This document shows, piece by piece, positions 1-13,229 of a DNA stretch of 64,000 nucleotides. The stretch spans positions 730,520-794,519 of the forward strand of contig SJOL01002263.1 in assembly GCA_004794785.1 (NCBI GenBank), given 5' to 3'. The position numbers and the translations under genes were made by a program. The notes under the pieces are model-generated. The model was not told where the DNA came from. It made no database searches and worked only from the letters and a program-made list of their open reading frames with translations. Numbering within the stretch: position 1 is the first letter of the stretch; each line of letters starts with the position of its first letter. This DNA comes from Opisthorchis felineus. Its lineage: Eukaryota; Platyhelminthes; Trematoda; Opisthorchiida; Opisthorchiidae.

Positions 1-3000
1 ATTTAGTATTTTAAACGAAATGCAATCCCAGGTACACTGGAGAAAGCTTATTTTCCATCGTTCCTGCCGTGGTAATACACTCACCATGGACCCTTCAAGG
101 AATGCACTTATTACTGGCAGTAGAGGAATTCTCTGTAGAGGAAAATAGCGCAGGTTATCCAGAGGCAGATTGGTCCGGTTTCTTTGTACATGAACACAGT
201 GTTATCTTTGGGGCAAACCTATCTTGTTACCAACAGTTACCTCTACCGCCGACCCAGTTGGAAACTGGCAACAGTGATTTTGGCATTTGTTACTCAAAAC
301 AAACTTTGGCAGGATGGTTGTGACGACGCGACTGAGCCATAAGTCGCGACACCAGGAAATCTCGTCGGTGCTTTAAAGGTGAGTTGAAGTATGGATCTCT
401 TATTGCGGACTAATCACAACGATGTCACTTCCCAGAGCATTATTGTAATACACATATAGAGGTGCATAGAAATGGCGAAATAAATAATAATACTAAATGA
501 TACTAATTAGTTGTAGTTCGTTGAGGGGTTTGTAATGTTTACATAAGTCTCGTTTTGACACCTGTCCTGGTGTACTCATTCTGGCAAGCTTCCACCGAAA
601 GAGGAGAAAATAACTGGACTCCAGTTTTTCTGCTTGTGTCTTGTTTTACCAATAAACCACCGGCGGGCCTGACTTGTCGCGTCCGAGCAGGAAACGTGTT
701 TGATGTTAAGCGGTGTGATTGGTTTATCCGACCTTCTGAAAGGCGACCCAGTAAGTATGCCGATTGTGTCCATCTCTTGACCCGCCTGTCGGGAATTCCC
801 AGTCAGATAGCGCCGTGGAAGTATGAATAGGTTCGCATGTTCAGACGTGATAACTCAGAGGCGTCCAGCGTGCGCTAATGAAGTAGGGTGAAGAACTCGC
901 CTCTCGTATCAGAAGTCTTCAGTTCAAATCTCGACATGGCCAAGGGTTTGCAATGCTGATGGGCTATAATGAGCTCCCCCCTTTGGTTGTGCCGTGAACT
1001 GCTCAAACTAGAGTGATGTGAATGTGAAGTTATACATGCCTTGTTTGTGGTATACAGCCATTCCAGAAAGATTTTAATGAAAACAAACTTTATCCTCTCG
1101 AAGGTTTACAAATCCCCTACGGGTTTGTCAGGACATACCGTTCCTTCTCTTCCAGAAACTGTCAACTCAGAAACACTTCGAAGGAAACCGGGTTTGTAAT
1201 ATGCATCGTCTCTGCTAGCAAACTCCATCCATAGCTGAGCGGAAAAAAACTTATTTTGCGGGTTATTGCTGGTGGTACCTTCTTTTTCCCTAGAGGTTTA
1301 CATCTTTTTTCCGATAAAATTGAACTGTGTCAGATGAAATTTGACGATCGTGCGGATCGCCGCAACTTAACGAGCGTCAATAACAAGCAGTTTTTTCCAT
1401 TGTGAAGGCGATCAGAAGTAGGAATATTTCAATGCAGACGGTTAGAAAACAGCACTTATCAACTAGTGTCTCATTCTGGATTAGTTCTGAGCAAATCTTC
1501 GAAGTGAGTATTTAATTAAAAGAAGGAACATTTCGAATGCCCTCATGCGTTGGTTTTCGTATTATTCACGAGCTCTCAATTGTTCCTTTTCTACCCGAGT
1601 TTGTACTGTGTCTTTACTTCATACAGTATACTAAAAATTCCAATTCAGTGGCGCTGGATAATTAACAAAATATTTTGCTTGAACTCCATACCGTTTAGAT
1701 CTCAGGGGAGACGAACGAAGTAGTTTTACCTCAAAATCGACTAAAACATTCTATTCGGTTACCAACCGATACAACTCAATTATTGCTCTCTCATACAAAG
1801 CGACAAAAAAAGTTTGTTTACCTAAAACTTGAAGTACTGGACACCTTATCCAAATACGCTTGAAACGGTCAAGCGAATAATACTTACTGTAAACTCAATG
1901 AGCTTCCACAAGTCAATCGAGACGTTCCAGTTTCGAGTTTTCTGTGTAGTAACGTTGATTGCTAGGTGAAGATAAAACGACGAAGTTGTCACCTCGGGAG
2001 TGATTAAATCAAAAGTGATTCCCTACAGGAAAAGTGCTGATAAAAGTCAATGATAAAAATGACGGACTTATATAATTTTTCAATCCGATAATGATCTTGG
2101 TGTGTTCCTTCTGGCTGATTGTTGCTTCTGGTGTCCAGTCTCACGTAGAGTTGCTGTTCAACAGCCAGCGTGATAATCAAATCCCTTGAATTTTACATGG
2201 ATAAACTTAGGCGACGTAGTTGGCTCCACACTGATTTTAGAATTTATTCTGCATTCATTGTGCTGTTTTACCAAAGAAGCACTCGATTGGGGAACGCACA
2301 ATCCAGCACCAGTTTTTGGGAACCAGTCAACAGATCAACCGCGCCAAGTTATTCATAAACATTCGACAGGGCCTGTCACTTAACTCAGCACGCATAGCAG
2401 TCAGACAGTCATATCCGTCTACGTGCGCACAAAGGCCGCTACCGGTCAACTCCACTGGTCGATAGTCAACCAAGATCAGACACTCAGATAAAGTTATGTG
2501 ATTTCCATGTAAATCAAAATTGTTCTGAATATCCGTTCTACGCTCACACGCTTTTTGGTTATCATACAATTATCAACTTACATACGTGTTTTATAAGCAC
2601 TTATTCTAACTGCATTCAGCTGCGTTTAATGGAATTAGGTGTTTAATCCGATAAGTGCCATCTAAACATATCTAAACTACCTTCAAAGAATACGCTTAAA
2701 GAATTAGGATTAATGTTGGAAATTCGGTGGTGGACTTTCAGCTAGTGTCTTTCCCAGAAATGGAACTTTTCACTGAATTTCACGAATATGATTATATCTT
2801 CAGTGTAGCCTGTTGAGTTCGTCTTACGTTTTTGACACTAGCTGGGTAAACTTTCGGCAAAGTACAAACCTCGCCGGCCGGTTATGTGATGTGCAAGGCG
2901 TTGTATGTAAGGCCGCATGGCTTGCGAATAAGGCTCATGTAGCCGGTACATTAGAGCACATGTTATCAAGAACAGTGGGAATGTTACGTTGTACATTGTG

Positions 3001-6000
3001 CACGAAGTTTGTTTGTCAGGACTAACTTTCTGTGCTCGTGATTTAAATAGACAAAACAACAAAGTGAATTACTTGTGCAAAATACATGAGTAAGATTTCA
3101 AGAGAGACCCACCGTTATCTCTGTTTAGCAGCATGCTGTATGCGTTTCGAACTAGCGATTGAACGGCAGTGATTGGGTTTCCTCAAAGGTATCATGAAAT
3201 GGTGCGCCCAACTTGTGTGTCAAACACAAACTTGTTATTACGATTTACAAGAGTTAAAGGATGACTTTTTGTGGCTATATAAACCATTGTTGGTTAGGTG
3301 AAGTGACAGAGAACTGGTGCTCTATTTTAGTGAGATTTCATATCGCACGTCCCTAGGTGACGAACAACAATATTTAAGTAAGGAGTGCTATTCAATTTTG
3401 TTCCAAAATTGCTTTGCGCGTTTGTTTTACCGCCTTGGTAACCTTACCGACAGAGTTAAATGAAGCATTTTGCCTTATTGGAGTACTGATATTAAAAATG
3501 TCCCCAGTTGGACAAATTCCAAAATATCGTCTACACCACAGAAAGCAGCGGGTATTGGTCCATACTAAGTGAGATATGAGCTACAGTTGACTTTGTCAGC
3601 ACAGCGGAATGAAATGCCCTGCGGCCAAAGGAGGCGCTGGAGCACCCCAAAAAACAACGGAACTTTCCCGATTTATTAGATAGTTGGATTGTTTCGGCTT
3701 TTTGCAACAATATCCATCACATTTTTTCAGCAAGTACTAAATAGCATTAAGCGTTGAGCAAAAACGGCACACTTCTGGAAATCTTCTTTTTAATGGATGG
3801 ATTTGCTCTACTTGCTTGCTTGCTTTATGGTTCGGGTAAGAATAATATTGCTTATGCATCGGATTAGTCTGGAAAACTAACAAATTACCTAATTTAGGGA
3901 TATAAGTTGCTTCATCTGTATACTCTTGGATAAGCTGTATCTACCCACCTGATTGCAAACGCTGTGCCTCCATCAGACTTTGCCCAGTTATCAGCATTTT
4001 CTTATTGCCAATGTTCAAACGCAATTCAGAACGGAATGTATTCTCCGTCAACCTGAGCAACTTCAGGAGTAGATGGTCCCAGTTTATGTTTCCATTGTCA
4101 CTTGTGGACCTGAGCCAAACGGTAAAATTGTCGGCAGTCCGACTGCAGTTGAAGACCAGTCCAATTGTTCCCTGAAGAAGATAAAGGATTGGTTGGACAC
4201 TCCCTTATTACGTAAAGCAAGATAATTTGCACAATTTTTTGCACAAATTTTGAATCTGTTCTTCAGGTATAACCACATTGTATATCGGTCGTACATAAGG
4301 GGATGCTTGATTATGTATGAAAAATAAGTGAACCCGAACGGACGAAAATGAGGTGAGATCCAGTTAGAATTCTGTCCAAATACCAGTGAATTTAATTCCA
4401 ACGTTGGATTCTTTAGCTTGTTGCGCTTAGTTTAAGCTTACTTGCTAAAAATGCGTTAGCGCCAATTTTTTTGCAGTTATTGGCACTTCGGCACCTCGGT
4501 ACGTTTAGTAGAAATTATAAACCTATATCAGTAAAGCGTGAATAGCTTTTCTTTCCAGAGGACAGTATAATTTCTGAGTACCCTTGACGGTAAGATGCGT
4601 TTTCGTGTTGAATTATCCATCTTCTTCGTGGGGTGCTTGTTTAATAGGACCAAAACTGGACGTCGGCACAACTACCTGGAAGAGACAAACGGAAAACAAA
4701 TCCTGATCTCTTAGACGCAGAGCTTTATTGACTAATTTGAAAATGTGACACGCTCGCTTCATTGTTTATAATAAGCTTGAAGCTACGCACGTTTGGATGT
4801 GGAGCCCGCGTTATAGAACTGTTTCGTTGTCATTGTTCAGTCGGATACAGTCACGCTCTGCCCGGTCCGAAAGCCTAGTGTTGTGGTTCCTGCTCTTGTT
4901 TACTGAAAGATGAACTGAAAGTATCAACGAACATCAAGAATTTAGACTGGCTGTGCTGCCATGTTTGGGGAGGTAGGTCCTTTGGAGGTCTAATTTGTGT
5001 AAGTAAGTTGATTAGTCAGAAAGACGCTTCTAACTCGGCCTTTGCGAGTGGTGGCCAAATTTAGCCTGGGTGTCAGTCACTGCTGAGTTAGCTTCAACAA
5101 CCGGTTTAAATCAGACAAACCTGGATAACAGGGACTTAGCAAGCAGTGTGCCACAAACCAAGATAAAATAACTTGATGTGAACCACTTTTTGAACCCCAC
5201 ACTCAAAATCAGTCTCTATAATGAATTAGACTCGTGTTATTTGTCGGCGAATACCTTTCGTGAGTTGCGTAAATGAGGAATTGACGTACTTGAAAAGCCG
5301 ATTTTCTCATCAAAGGATCGACGGCACTGTGATCGGACTTTGAAGATAAAGAATTGAAATATACCCATAATACTCCAATGCACCTTGGACCTGCACATTC
5401 CTAGTTCCTAAAACACGTACCCGATCTGTGTCATACCCGAGAGTCTGCGGTGAAAATACATACCCGCCATCATCTATAATGCCTTGCGAATCCTCAGACA
5501 GATAGCGACCGTTTTGGCCCGTGGTCCTTTGTAGTATGTTCTGATATGGTTTTGCGGAAAGACTGGGTTTTATAAAACACCTCCGGAGTTATAGCGGAGC
5601 TCATTTGTGTTTGCGATAACGCGCGAAGATATCAGCCAATGGCGGCTGCTGAGGCCAAACCCTTTACCTCAGCTAATACTAAAATTAGACCAGGCAAAAT
5701 TTCTAATAGCTCGCTATTTGTTGGGGATCATTAGACGGAATCACTTCTCCGGGTTAACACCAAGCTGGGTTATGTGGTGCAAAACAGTCATTTGCAAAGC
5801 AATTCAGTTGTGTCCTAGATAACAGCCTGTTCAACTTCGCAAGTGCAGTTTGATGGCTCGCGGAAATTCCGTTACTAATATCACCTGTTGAATCCTAAGA
5901 AGGGTAAAGCCGTTAGCAAGCTTCGGACATGTTTTCATCAACCGTTAATTTGGCACGATTTGAATAAAAATACTTTGATATTTTGTTTGTGATTCCAGAC

Positions 6001-7463
6001 GGGACAAGGCTGGACGTTTCTGAAGCACGTACCGTTGAAGTACTTGGACAATATATCAGTTTGAGTCACCATTAAATGATAATCAGCAATAATTCCTTAT
6101 TCACAATGTTTTATTTTGTGCGAAATTAATTTGGTAAGAGCTGGTGGGTTAGTCAGTTTAGGGTAAGCTTTCACCTCCAGATTTTCAGTGGTAGGGGTAA
6201 ACGTTCTAGAAGAGTTAAAATTGGATGAAATATTGGAAAATTTGATGGATCATTCATTGTATTGGATGATGAATGTCAAAGCCGTATGCCTGTGAAGCCA
6301 TGAGAAAACAGTGTATTAAAAGGAATACAGCTCCGGTGAATCACCATCAAACCAAATATCTGTAACACGCAGCTAGTTCCTACTCTGGAAGTTGTCATTT
6401 AAAACCTCCGACCTAGTTTATGTGACCGACAGCAGCTATCGATCAGTCCGAGGAATGCACACGAAACTTTTCAGAACCGATCGCTGAATTTTGTGTTTTG
6501 CCCACCATTAAACAAGAATGCCCTACACCGTTTGTCACGTTGGTTAAATGTACTTGTACTAGATTGTTGAACCACATTTGCACGCCACCTTCCTACTGAG
6601 TGGTACGTTTTCTTCTGGTAAAACGCAGGCATTATTATTTAGTACTGTTGACGTATTAAGTATAAAACAAAGCTGATCACGAAATCTGATGCTATGTGAA
6701 AAGGAATGTGTGAAGGTTTGTAATTGGACGCGCCTATTTAATAACGCAAAACTCTTCGCCAGTGAAGCATCTTGTACTTAGATACCGTTTGCTATTCACA
6801 CAGTATGGTTTATTGCCCAGTCCTTCAGAGACGCTCTTGGGGAATTCGAAGTAATAAAAGCATGTACAGATTATACACTAGCTGCTCACATTCTTGCCTG
6901 GGTCAAGACTCATTGGAGGGATTTTTTATTACGGTTCACGTGGCCCAATTGGCGTTCAGGTAACGAGAATGCAGAAACAGGTTACATTAATCGCGACAAC
7001 CGGTGGACACGGACGTAAATATGATTAAAAATGTATAATTTAGATAACATGGCGACTTTCACACCTGTGTCTTGGATTTTATCTGCTAAACTGTGCTACT
7101 ATCCGTTGCTTCATTTGCCTCTCCGGGTATTATGTATAGTCCGTCAGAAGCTCTTAGCCTATTGCTGTACACTTATCACCTTCTTTAAGGTACGATGATT
7201 TGCGCTACTCAAAATTGCTTGAGTTACATAAGGAAACTCAGCACCGGGCGCAACGCAATCACCATCTCTTATGTAGTTTCGCAAACTGACTGTAAGATTC
7301 TCTGTTTTGAGACAAAGATACCGAACAGGTAACGAGGCTCTTGCAGAAGGGCTTCCATTGCTCATATTACAACTAAGAAATTCGAATTATTCTATCCTGT
7401 CCAACTCGGCTGCCACTGTCTTTTTAATGTTTTGAGATTTGTGTAAAATTTTATCAAATTTAC
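1..7463. other. No confident gene; downstream end of the LLTP gene or intergenic
   Basis: I see no exon here that can be tied to a protein family. Open frames of 60-105 codons occur on both strands (for example 69-323 and 555-830 plus; 2327-2569, 4084-4401 and 7159-7365 minus) but none has both convincing splice sites and recognisable content. Since the large LLTP exon at 8211 ends in a strong splice donor, at least one more minus-strand exon must lie below it, here or beyond the window edge. The frame at 7159-7365 minus reads like a beta-strand-rich segment, but its possible acceptors do not match the phase-0 donor at 8211. Confidence 0.4.
879..955 (+). repeat. Possible decayed tRNA-derived SINE head
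   Basis: The segment contains a B-box-like string (AGTTCAAATCT near 921-931) preceded by about 35 bases of tRNA-like sequence with a weak A-box. It does not fold into a complete tRNA by eye and has no clear 3' tail. It could be chance; the confidence is low. Confidence 0.2.
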
Positions 7464-7528
7464 CTTACGAAATTTCTGGTGGACGTATAATGGGCTTTTC
7501 ATATGTAGTAAAGACTCCATTTGATAAC
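7464..7528 (-). CDS. Possible small downstream exon with good splice signals
   Basis: On the minus strand a pyrimidine-rich acceptor (two C/T runs, then CTACTCAG) precedes 7528, and two overlapping donors follow (GTAAGG after 7469 and GTAAAT after 7464). Two of the three frames are open throughout. The frame in phase with the LLTP exon ending at 8211 gives nine residues, VIKWSLYYI, and then a stop. So this could be the last coding exon of the lipid transfer protein, a frame-shifted neighbour exon, or chance. The splice signals are good but the coding content cannot be judged at this length. Confidence 0.25.
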
Positions 7529-8210
7529 CTGAGTAGTGGTTTAACGGGGGAAGGAGGGAATTAGTCGGGCCGAAATTTCTACGCAGGCGATAGGAATAGG
7601 TGGATTATTGAAGGATGTCCTCTGAGTTGGCATTTGTTCACACTGATAGTTTTAGGCATTTATCTTTGCAAGGACTTGTAAGAATCAAGCAAAATGTCAC
7701 CCACAACTTTATTATGCTCAATTTATACAGTTTTCTTGTATCATGATGTCATTTAATTCCTTTTGCAGCATGCCTAACGATTCTACAGATATCTACGGTA
7801 CGTCACCCAAGAGATTTGTTTTATGCTGTAAGCACCAGAGCAGGTCACGTCTTCTGAAAATTGTGTCGGAAAGTGATTTGCTCTGATGCTTCATCAGCCA
7901 GCTTCTTTTAAGCTAAACGTTGGGAAAAACGATAACAAACCTTGGCCTTTTAAATTCAGAAATATGCTCCACTAAAACCACTTAAGCATGACCTCAGAAA
8001 TAATATTATGGTTTAGTTAGGGTTGCCGGACCTGATATGCAAATCTTTTCCACGCTCACTGACAGCGATTTTCATCTCATACTGAATTATGACGTATACT
8101 GAGACTGATGGTTTAAAAAGTTTTATCCATTCTACCCGGATAATCCGTTACCGTGAAGATATTTGATGTCTTCTAATGGCATAACTCACAGTAGCACTAA
8201 AAGAACTTAC

Positions 8211-11200
8211 CTTCTTGAGAAGTTCGGATTTGAATTCAATGTTGTAGAGCCAGCTGTCAGTGTGTGGAGCAACCCGCTCCTCAACATAACGTAACTGCAT
8301 TGATGTGTTCGCGAATCTGCGCCCAATGCCCAAAGCAGCTTCTCGCGGAATGCTTCGTATGTTCCATAATGTAGTTTGGTTGGTATCCAGCGAATTGAGC
8401 ACTTTTTGGGTAATGACAATGTCCCTCAAAGGTGTCAGTAAACTCCATTCAAAAAATGAACGCCTCGCCGTCAGTGTCATTCCAAATCTCCACGTCTCAG
8501 TAAATGTAGAAATAAGCTGATACGTTTCAAAGCGTGGTTCAGCGGCGGTGTATATGTGAACGGATTTTGGTCCGTAAGCTAGAGCTGCGCCGCAGTCACA
8601 AGTAGCGTTTTCCCGGGATGCACAACGGACAGACGCGTTTAAATATTCTGACAACAGTCCAGTTCCTTGTTCTGCTTTGGATATTTGCCATTCATACAGA
8701 CTGTCGGACAGGTGAAACTGAATGACCATCGGTATAAAATACAAATTATTCAGGGTCATAAGCACGGCGTCTGAGGCGGATTTCTCCATCATAAGACGAA
8801 AGTGAGCGTTGTGAGTCACGTCGTATCCGGTTTCCACGAAAACCCTGAAGAGATTCACAGCGTCGGTTTGTATGTGAAATTTCCTCTCAAGTCTTAAAAG
8901 TAGATGCAGAGGTGGGATTTCTACGAAAGTAGAATTAACAGATATGGCAATTTCTTTCAACAGACTGTCCTCGTCCACCGCCCGCAGTCTGTTATCTTTC
9001 AATGATACGAGACCTCTTAGTTCCTTCTCACCTGAGCTACGAAACTCAACCAACCCGAAGCCATCGCTCGCATATAAGGATACGTTCAACAACGTTTCAA
9101 ATACTTGTAGAACTATATGCATGGGTATTTTCTCGCAAACAACTCTGTCAAACTGAAGGAGGTTTGTTTCAAGCTTCAACCACACTTTGCTATTTGCTTT
9201 GGATTCCTCATCTTGTAATAGCACCAGGAACCGCTCGGGTGCGATTATCATTTCCGCAGTCAACTTAGTCCCGTTAAGTGTTAGTTCTTTGTACGTTAGA
9301 GCCAACTGCATGATCAAGTGCAGTTTTTCTTCGTTGTAGACAGAGCTCAAGTTAAACTGGAACCCATGTTCTCCAAGGTTGTCTTGAATATGGAAGGCTG
9401 ACTCGTGCCTGGTTTCATCGATCTGACTATCCAACCGTAATCGGTAAGTAGTAGGTTCAAGGTCCATTATGGATGAGACGCGCACTGACAGTTCTCCAAT
9501 GACTTTGAACGAGTGCAGTCCAATGCTACATGAAACAGTCGAACTGTAGTTTCGCAGATCGACTTGGATCTGCTGATCCGCCTCAATCAAGTTGGGCCTG
9601 TCGGCGTTGGCTGCACCATATTTGAATACTCCACGCAATGGATGAGTATGTTCCATTCCAGTTAGACTCAGTGGTGAAACGTCCTTGAAATTATGTGGCA
9701 TAGAGTGAGTGGTTAATACAGGAACAGCTTTCAGTGTCCCTTCAATTCGAGGTATCAAAGGATTCAATTCAATAATGCTTTTTACAGCAAAACTGCCAGG
9801 AATCTTGGCTTGGGATGCTTTGTTTCCTTGTAAAACAATGGTCACATTTTTCACGTGAACATTCAATGGCATGCAGTGAAGTACGAATTCAAACTGTTGA
9901 TCCGGAACAAAAACAAGTTTGTGGTCAAAGAAGGTTTTACCTCCGAATGCAATCAGCTCTGTTGCTCTTAGTTTGGCCAAATTTTTATTGTTGATAATAC
10001 GCTGAAAATCCTGCCGAATTAGGAGATTATGCAACAGTAGATGAGGTGCATCTATTTGGACCAGATGACTATTAGACTGCCCATTTATTGTATGAGACGC
10101 ATTTGTTTGAAGTCGGAAAGATATCATTTTGAATGGTATGTTCACTTCCATCAATATCAAACCACTTCTATTTTGAAACTTCTGTGTCTTGAAACGAGCA
10201 AGTATATCTTTCGCTCCCATTTTTGCATGTGCGAAATAATCGTTTGAAGTCAAATTGATAAAATGACTCAAGTTCAGGGCTGTATAATTATCCCAGTCAA
10301 CCGTAACATCCGAATACCGACTGCTAACAGTTTCGCTTCGCTGGTACTCTACAGCACCTTTCCTCAACCAGCGCACATTAGACTCCCATTCAAGCCTTAA
10401 TTGTGGAAGACTGACGGCGCAAGCGTCACTTAATTTCATCCAAAGACTTTTTTTAGCATAGTGTCTCACAGAATTCGGTAGTTTTACATCTATGTATGTG
10501 TCCGCTTCAAGAGTCGTTTGGTTCCGGTTCGTCACTGTCTCTCGAAGTTCCACAGTTAACTCCAAACGTGGAATGTTTATTCGGGCGCTACCGTCCACTT
10601 TCATCCAACCATCCTCCTGTATCAAAACCAAACGTGAATGCAGCTCCTCTCTCTTATTGAGATACACGAAAACCCACACATCCATTCGGTCTTTGAGAAA
10701 CGCATATCCACCGAATACCTGATTACTGGTAACTGTACCTGGACGTCCAAAGTTCAGCCGCCCTTCTAACATATTTCCTGTAGTGCTGATAAGGAGGAGT
10801 GCAGACCCTTCAAAAGCCCTTGTACCTCTCCCTTCAAAAAGCCTATATCCCAAAATGCTTCGAATCGAAAGTGTTTTGTTTGATAATTTGGCTTGATGAG
10901 TTTCAAAAATATAGTTAGACATAAGTGTGACCATCTCATAACCGGTCCAGTATCCAAGATGTTGTGAATTGATTACGGATTCAATTGTTCCCGATTCGAA
11001 GTTGTTTTCAGGTGTGAAGCTGAAGTGCATACGTAATGGGGTTCCTGGACCTACTCCTGAACGCGGAGTAAACTCCCCGTGCAGTCCGGCAGCATAACGT
11101 TCGGGCGAAAATTCCACATCATAATTGTAATTGGCATACCAGCCAGTAAATCTGCCGAAGCTTGTGAATGGATTCAGGGCAAACATTATTGATCCGTCCA

Positions 11201-12122
11201 TGTTGTATCCTGAAGAAGATCGGAGGCGGTTTTTCTCTGTAAATGTTAAACTACCCAGATTGGTGTGAATTAATTCAACAGTGATAATTCTGGACCTCTT
11301 GGAAGAATTATAGCGAAAGTTCCAACCCGTTTGTTTGTGATCCAAAATTCGGTCTGTTTTAGGGTCTAAATGCAATAGCAGAGTAGAAGCAGCCGACATC
11401 TGCGTTACCGTATTTTCGAAAAAAGTAACGAATTCGATCCCATACTTCTCTTGAGTCCTTTGATGTCTTTGTAGAGCCACAAGTTTGACATGACCTTGCC
11501 TATTAACTAGCTCTAACGAAGTAGACAACTCCAGTCCAGTGTTCACAAAGATCTGCGGAATGAGCACCAAAATATGACCAGACCCGACATACGTGAGGAT
11601 GAAAGGACTGAAGTTGAGTGATGCATGAAGTTCTGTACCCAGCTGAAAATGTGCGAGTAATTCGCTGCCTTCTTTCAGCCTCCGGTTGCTTACATGTGAG
11701 AGTTCAAACCTCCCTCTAGCCTGCTCATATTCAAATTTGCTTTTGAAGTCTACATAGGGTATATCATTGAGGGTGACATCGCTCTCGAACCCAAGCTGCA
11801 CGTTCTTTCCGATTTGAAGTTTATACGACGTCTTCATGTTGAGTGACTGATTCTCGGGCCATTTCAAGCGCATAATGTGTACACTTTGCCCACGAATAAG
11901 ATGGCTTTCAAGGACATAAAGGATGTGAGGTTGGAGTTCCAATGATATAGTGGTGAGCGCATCATGCTCTATGGCATGAGAACAAGTGAGATGAATATAG
12001 CGACCAACGTTTACGGGGAATAGACGTAACGTGAGAATAGCTTCTATTTGTGTGATCCATGGGAGTTTGTGGTTGGTATGTCCTTTCCAGTGTAATTCAC
12101 CATTCGCGACACTATCGATGTC
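8211..12122 (-). CDS. Apolipophorin/apoB-like large lipid transfer protein, 1304-codon internal exon
   Basis: This single exon encodes 1304 residues of the lipid-binding beta-sheet region of a large lipid transfer protein, the superfamily of vitellogenin, apolipophorin and apolipoprotein B, secreted carriers of lipid between tissues. The frame is open from the acceptor TTTGTAG|GAC at 12122 to the donor AAG|GTAAGT at 8211. Exon length is 3912 bases, exactly divisible by three, so it is phase 0 at both ends. The protein is dominated by alternating hydrophobic/polar strands with many N-glycosylation sequons and few cysteines, and has apoB-like phrases such as NPFTSFGRFTGWY. There is no methionine-led start near 12.1 kb, so it is internal. 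The open frame running on to a TAA at 8148-8150 is intron read-through past a consensus donor. I see no von Willebrand D domain here; if present it lies further 3'. The superfamily call also rests on the upstream exons. Confidence 0.9.
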
Positions 12123-13004
12123 CTACAAAGCACAGGGTAGAAATTTTAAGCTGACAAAATGTCACCGTAACGAAAAAGGACTTTTATTTAGTAAAACAAA
12201 AGAAATAAAAGGACGATCTCGGTTTGGAGGACGATAGACGAACCAATGAACGTCAGACAAAAACGTATTCTTCATAGCCTTTCATAACAGCCTAGGGAAA
12301 ATCCGTTGACCCAACATGTAAGCTAACCACGAGAGAAAACGCAGAATGTGTTTTGATTGTTTTTCTATAATTGGATGGATCATTTTTCTGTCAAGGATTA
12401 CTCTCTAGATTAACACCTTCGTTCCGGTTCACCAAACTAGACGAAACAGCTCGACAAAATTCGCATAATGAACATACCCAGGAATACCATACTGTCCAGT
12501 TTTCGGCCAAAAAAAGGAACTGAAAGAACCTTCTGTCATTGTTTTTTATCCAGACTATTCCGATAGCGATTGCGCAGAGTTGCTTAGAACGATCAAAAGT
12601 GGCTTCTCGGATGGTTATTCCCTACCACTGACAGAACTTAGGACTTAAGGAATAATTCTGTAAATTAAATTTCTAAAGTCTGACATATGACAGAGTACTA
12701 AAATACTAATATACCTATGTGCTTTCCTATGGGTCTTAACTGGTTAAGCGCATCAAGTTTTGTAGTTTATATGATTTATCGCATGTGAAATAATGGGTCT
12801 TTTTGGCTTCTCGGTTGACGTAATCAGCTGTTCGATTTCCCTTGCTTGGTTGTTTGTTCGAAAATGAGTTGCATCAAATGACGGATGGTTTGGCATGTGC
12901 CATCGACCAACACTCAATGAAACTTGTATGCACCTGTACTGTAGACACTGGAGCTCGAAGCAAAATGTACTGGATTACAATGAAAAAAACGATTCAGTAT
13001 ACCA

Positions 13005-13060
13005 CCACGGCTTTTTGACATGGGCCGGCTTCACTTACAGGAAGAAATCGCGATTGAAAA
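13005..13060 (+). repeat. Dispersed repeat module, copy 1
   Basis: About 55 bases, centred on GTGGGCCGGC/ATGGGCCGGC followed by TTACAGGAAGAA and CGATTGAAA, recur at 39051-39108 in the same orientation. The module sits just upstream of the reverse transcriptase relic here, and downstream of a tRNA-like element at the other copy. It is therefore likely a retroelement-derived repeat rather than host coding sequence, although it lies in an 80-codon open frame (12895-13137). Confidence 0.55.
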
Positions 13061-13229
13061 GGTGCAAGTATCAAGACGCACCCCATATTAGAAGGCTCAT
13101 CCCTGGAGTGAGGCAACTGATGGAGGCCACACACTAATAGGAACTACCACTCGCATACTCTTAAGCTGGATTTAGGGGAGACCAGATGGTCGTAATCTAG
13201 GAGGATTCCATCCTCTTTAGATCAGATAC

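Noticed and set aside
4084..4401. Minus-strand frame with a GLPTILPFG phrase resembling the LLTP PT.GLP motif
   Set aside because: It lies downstream of the beta-sheet exon, out of LLTP order, and lacks splice support; the true PT.G segment is at 44686-44896.
8148..8210. C-terminal 21 codons of the long minus-strand frame, ending in TAA
   Set aside because: A consensus donor AAG|GTAAGT sits at 8211/8210, so this stretch is intron read-through rather than the protein's end.
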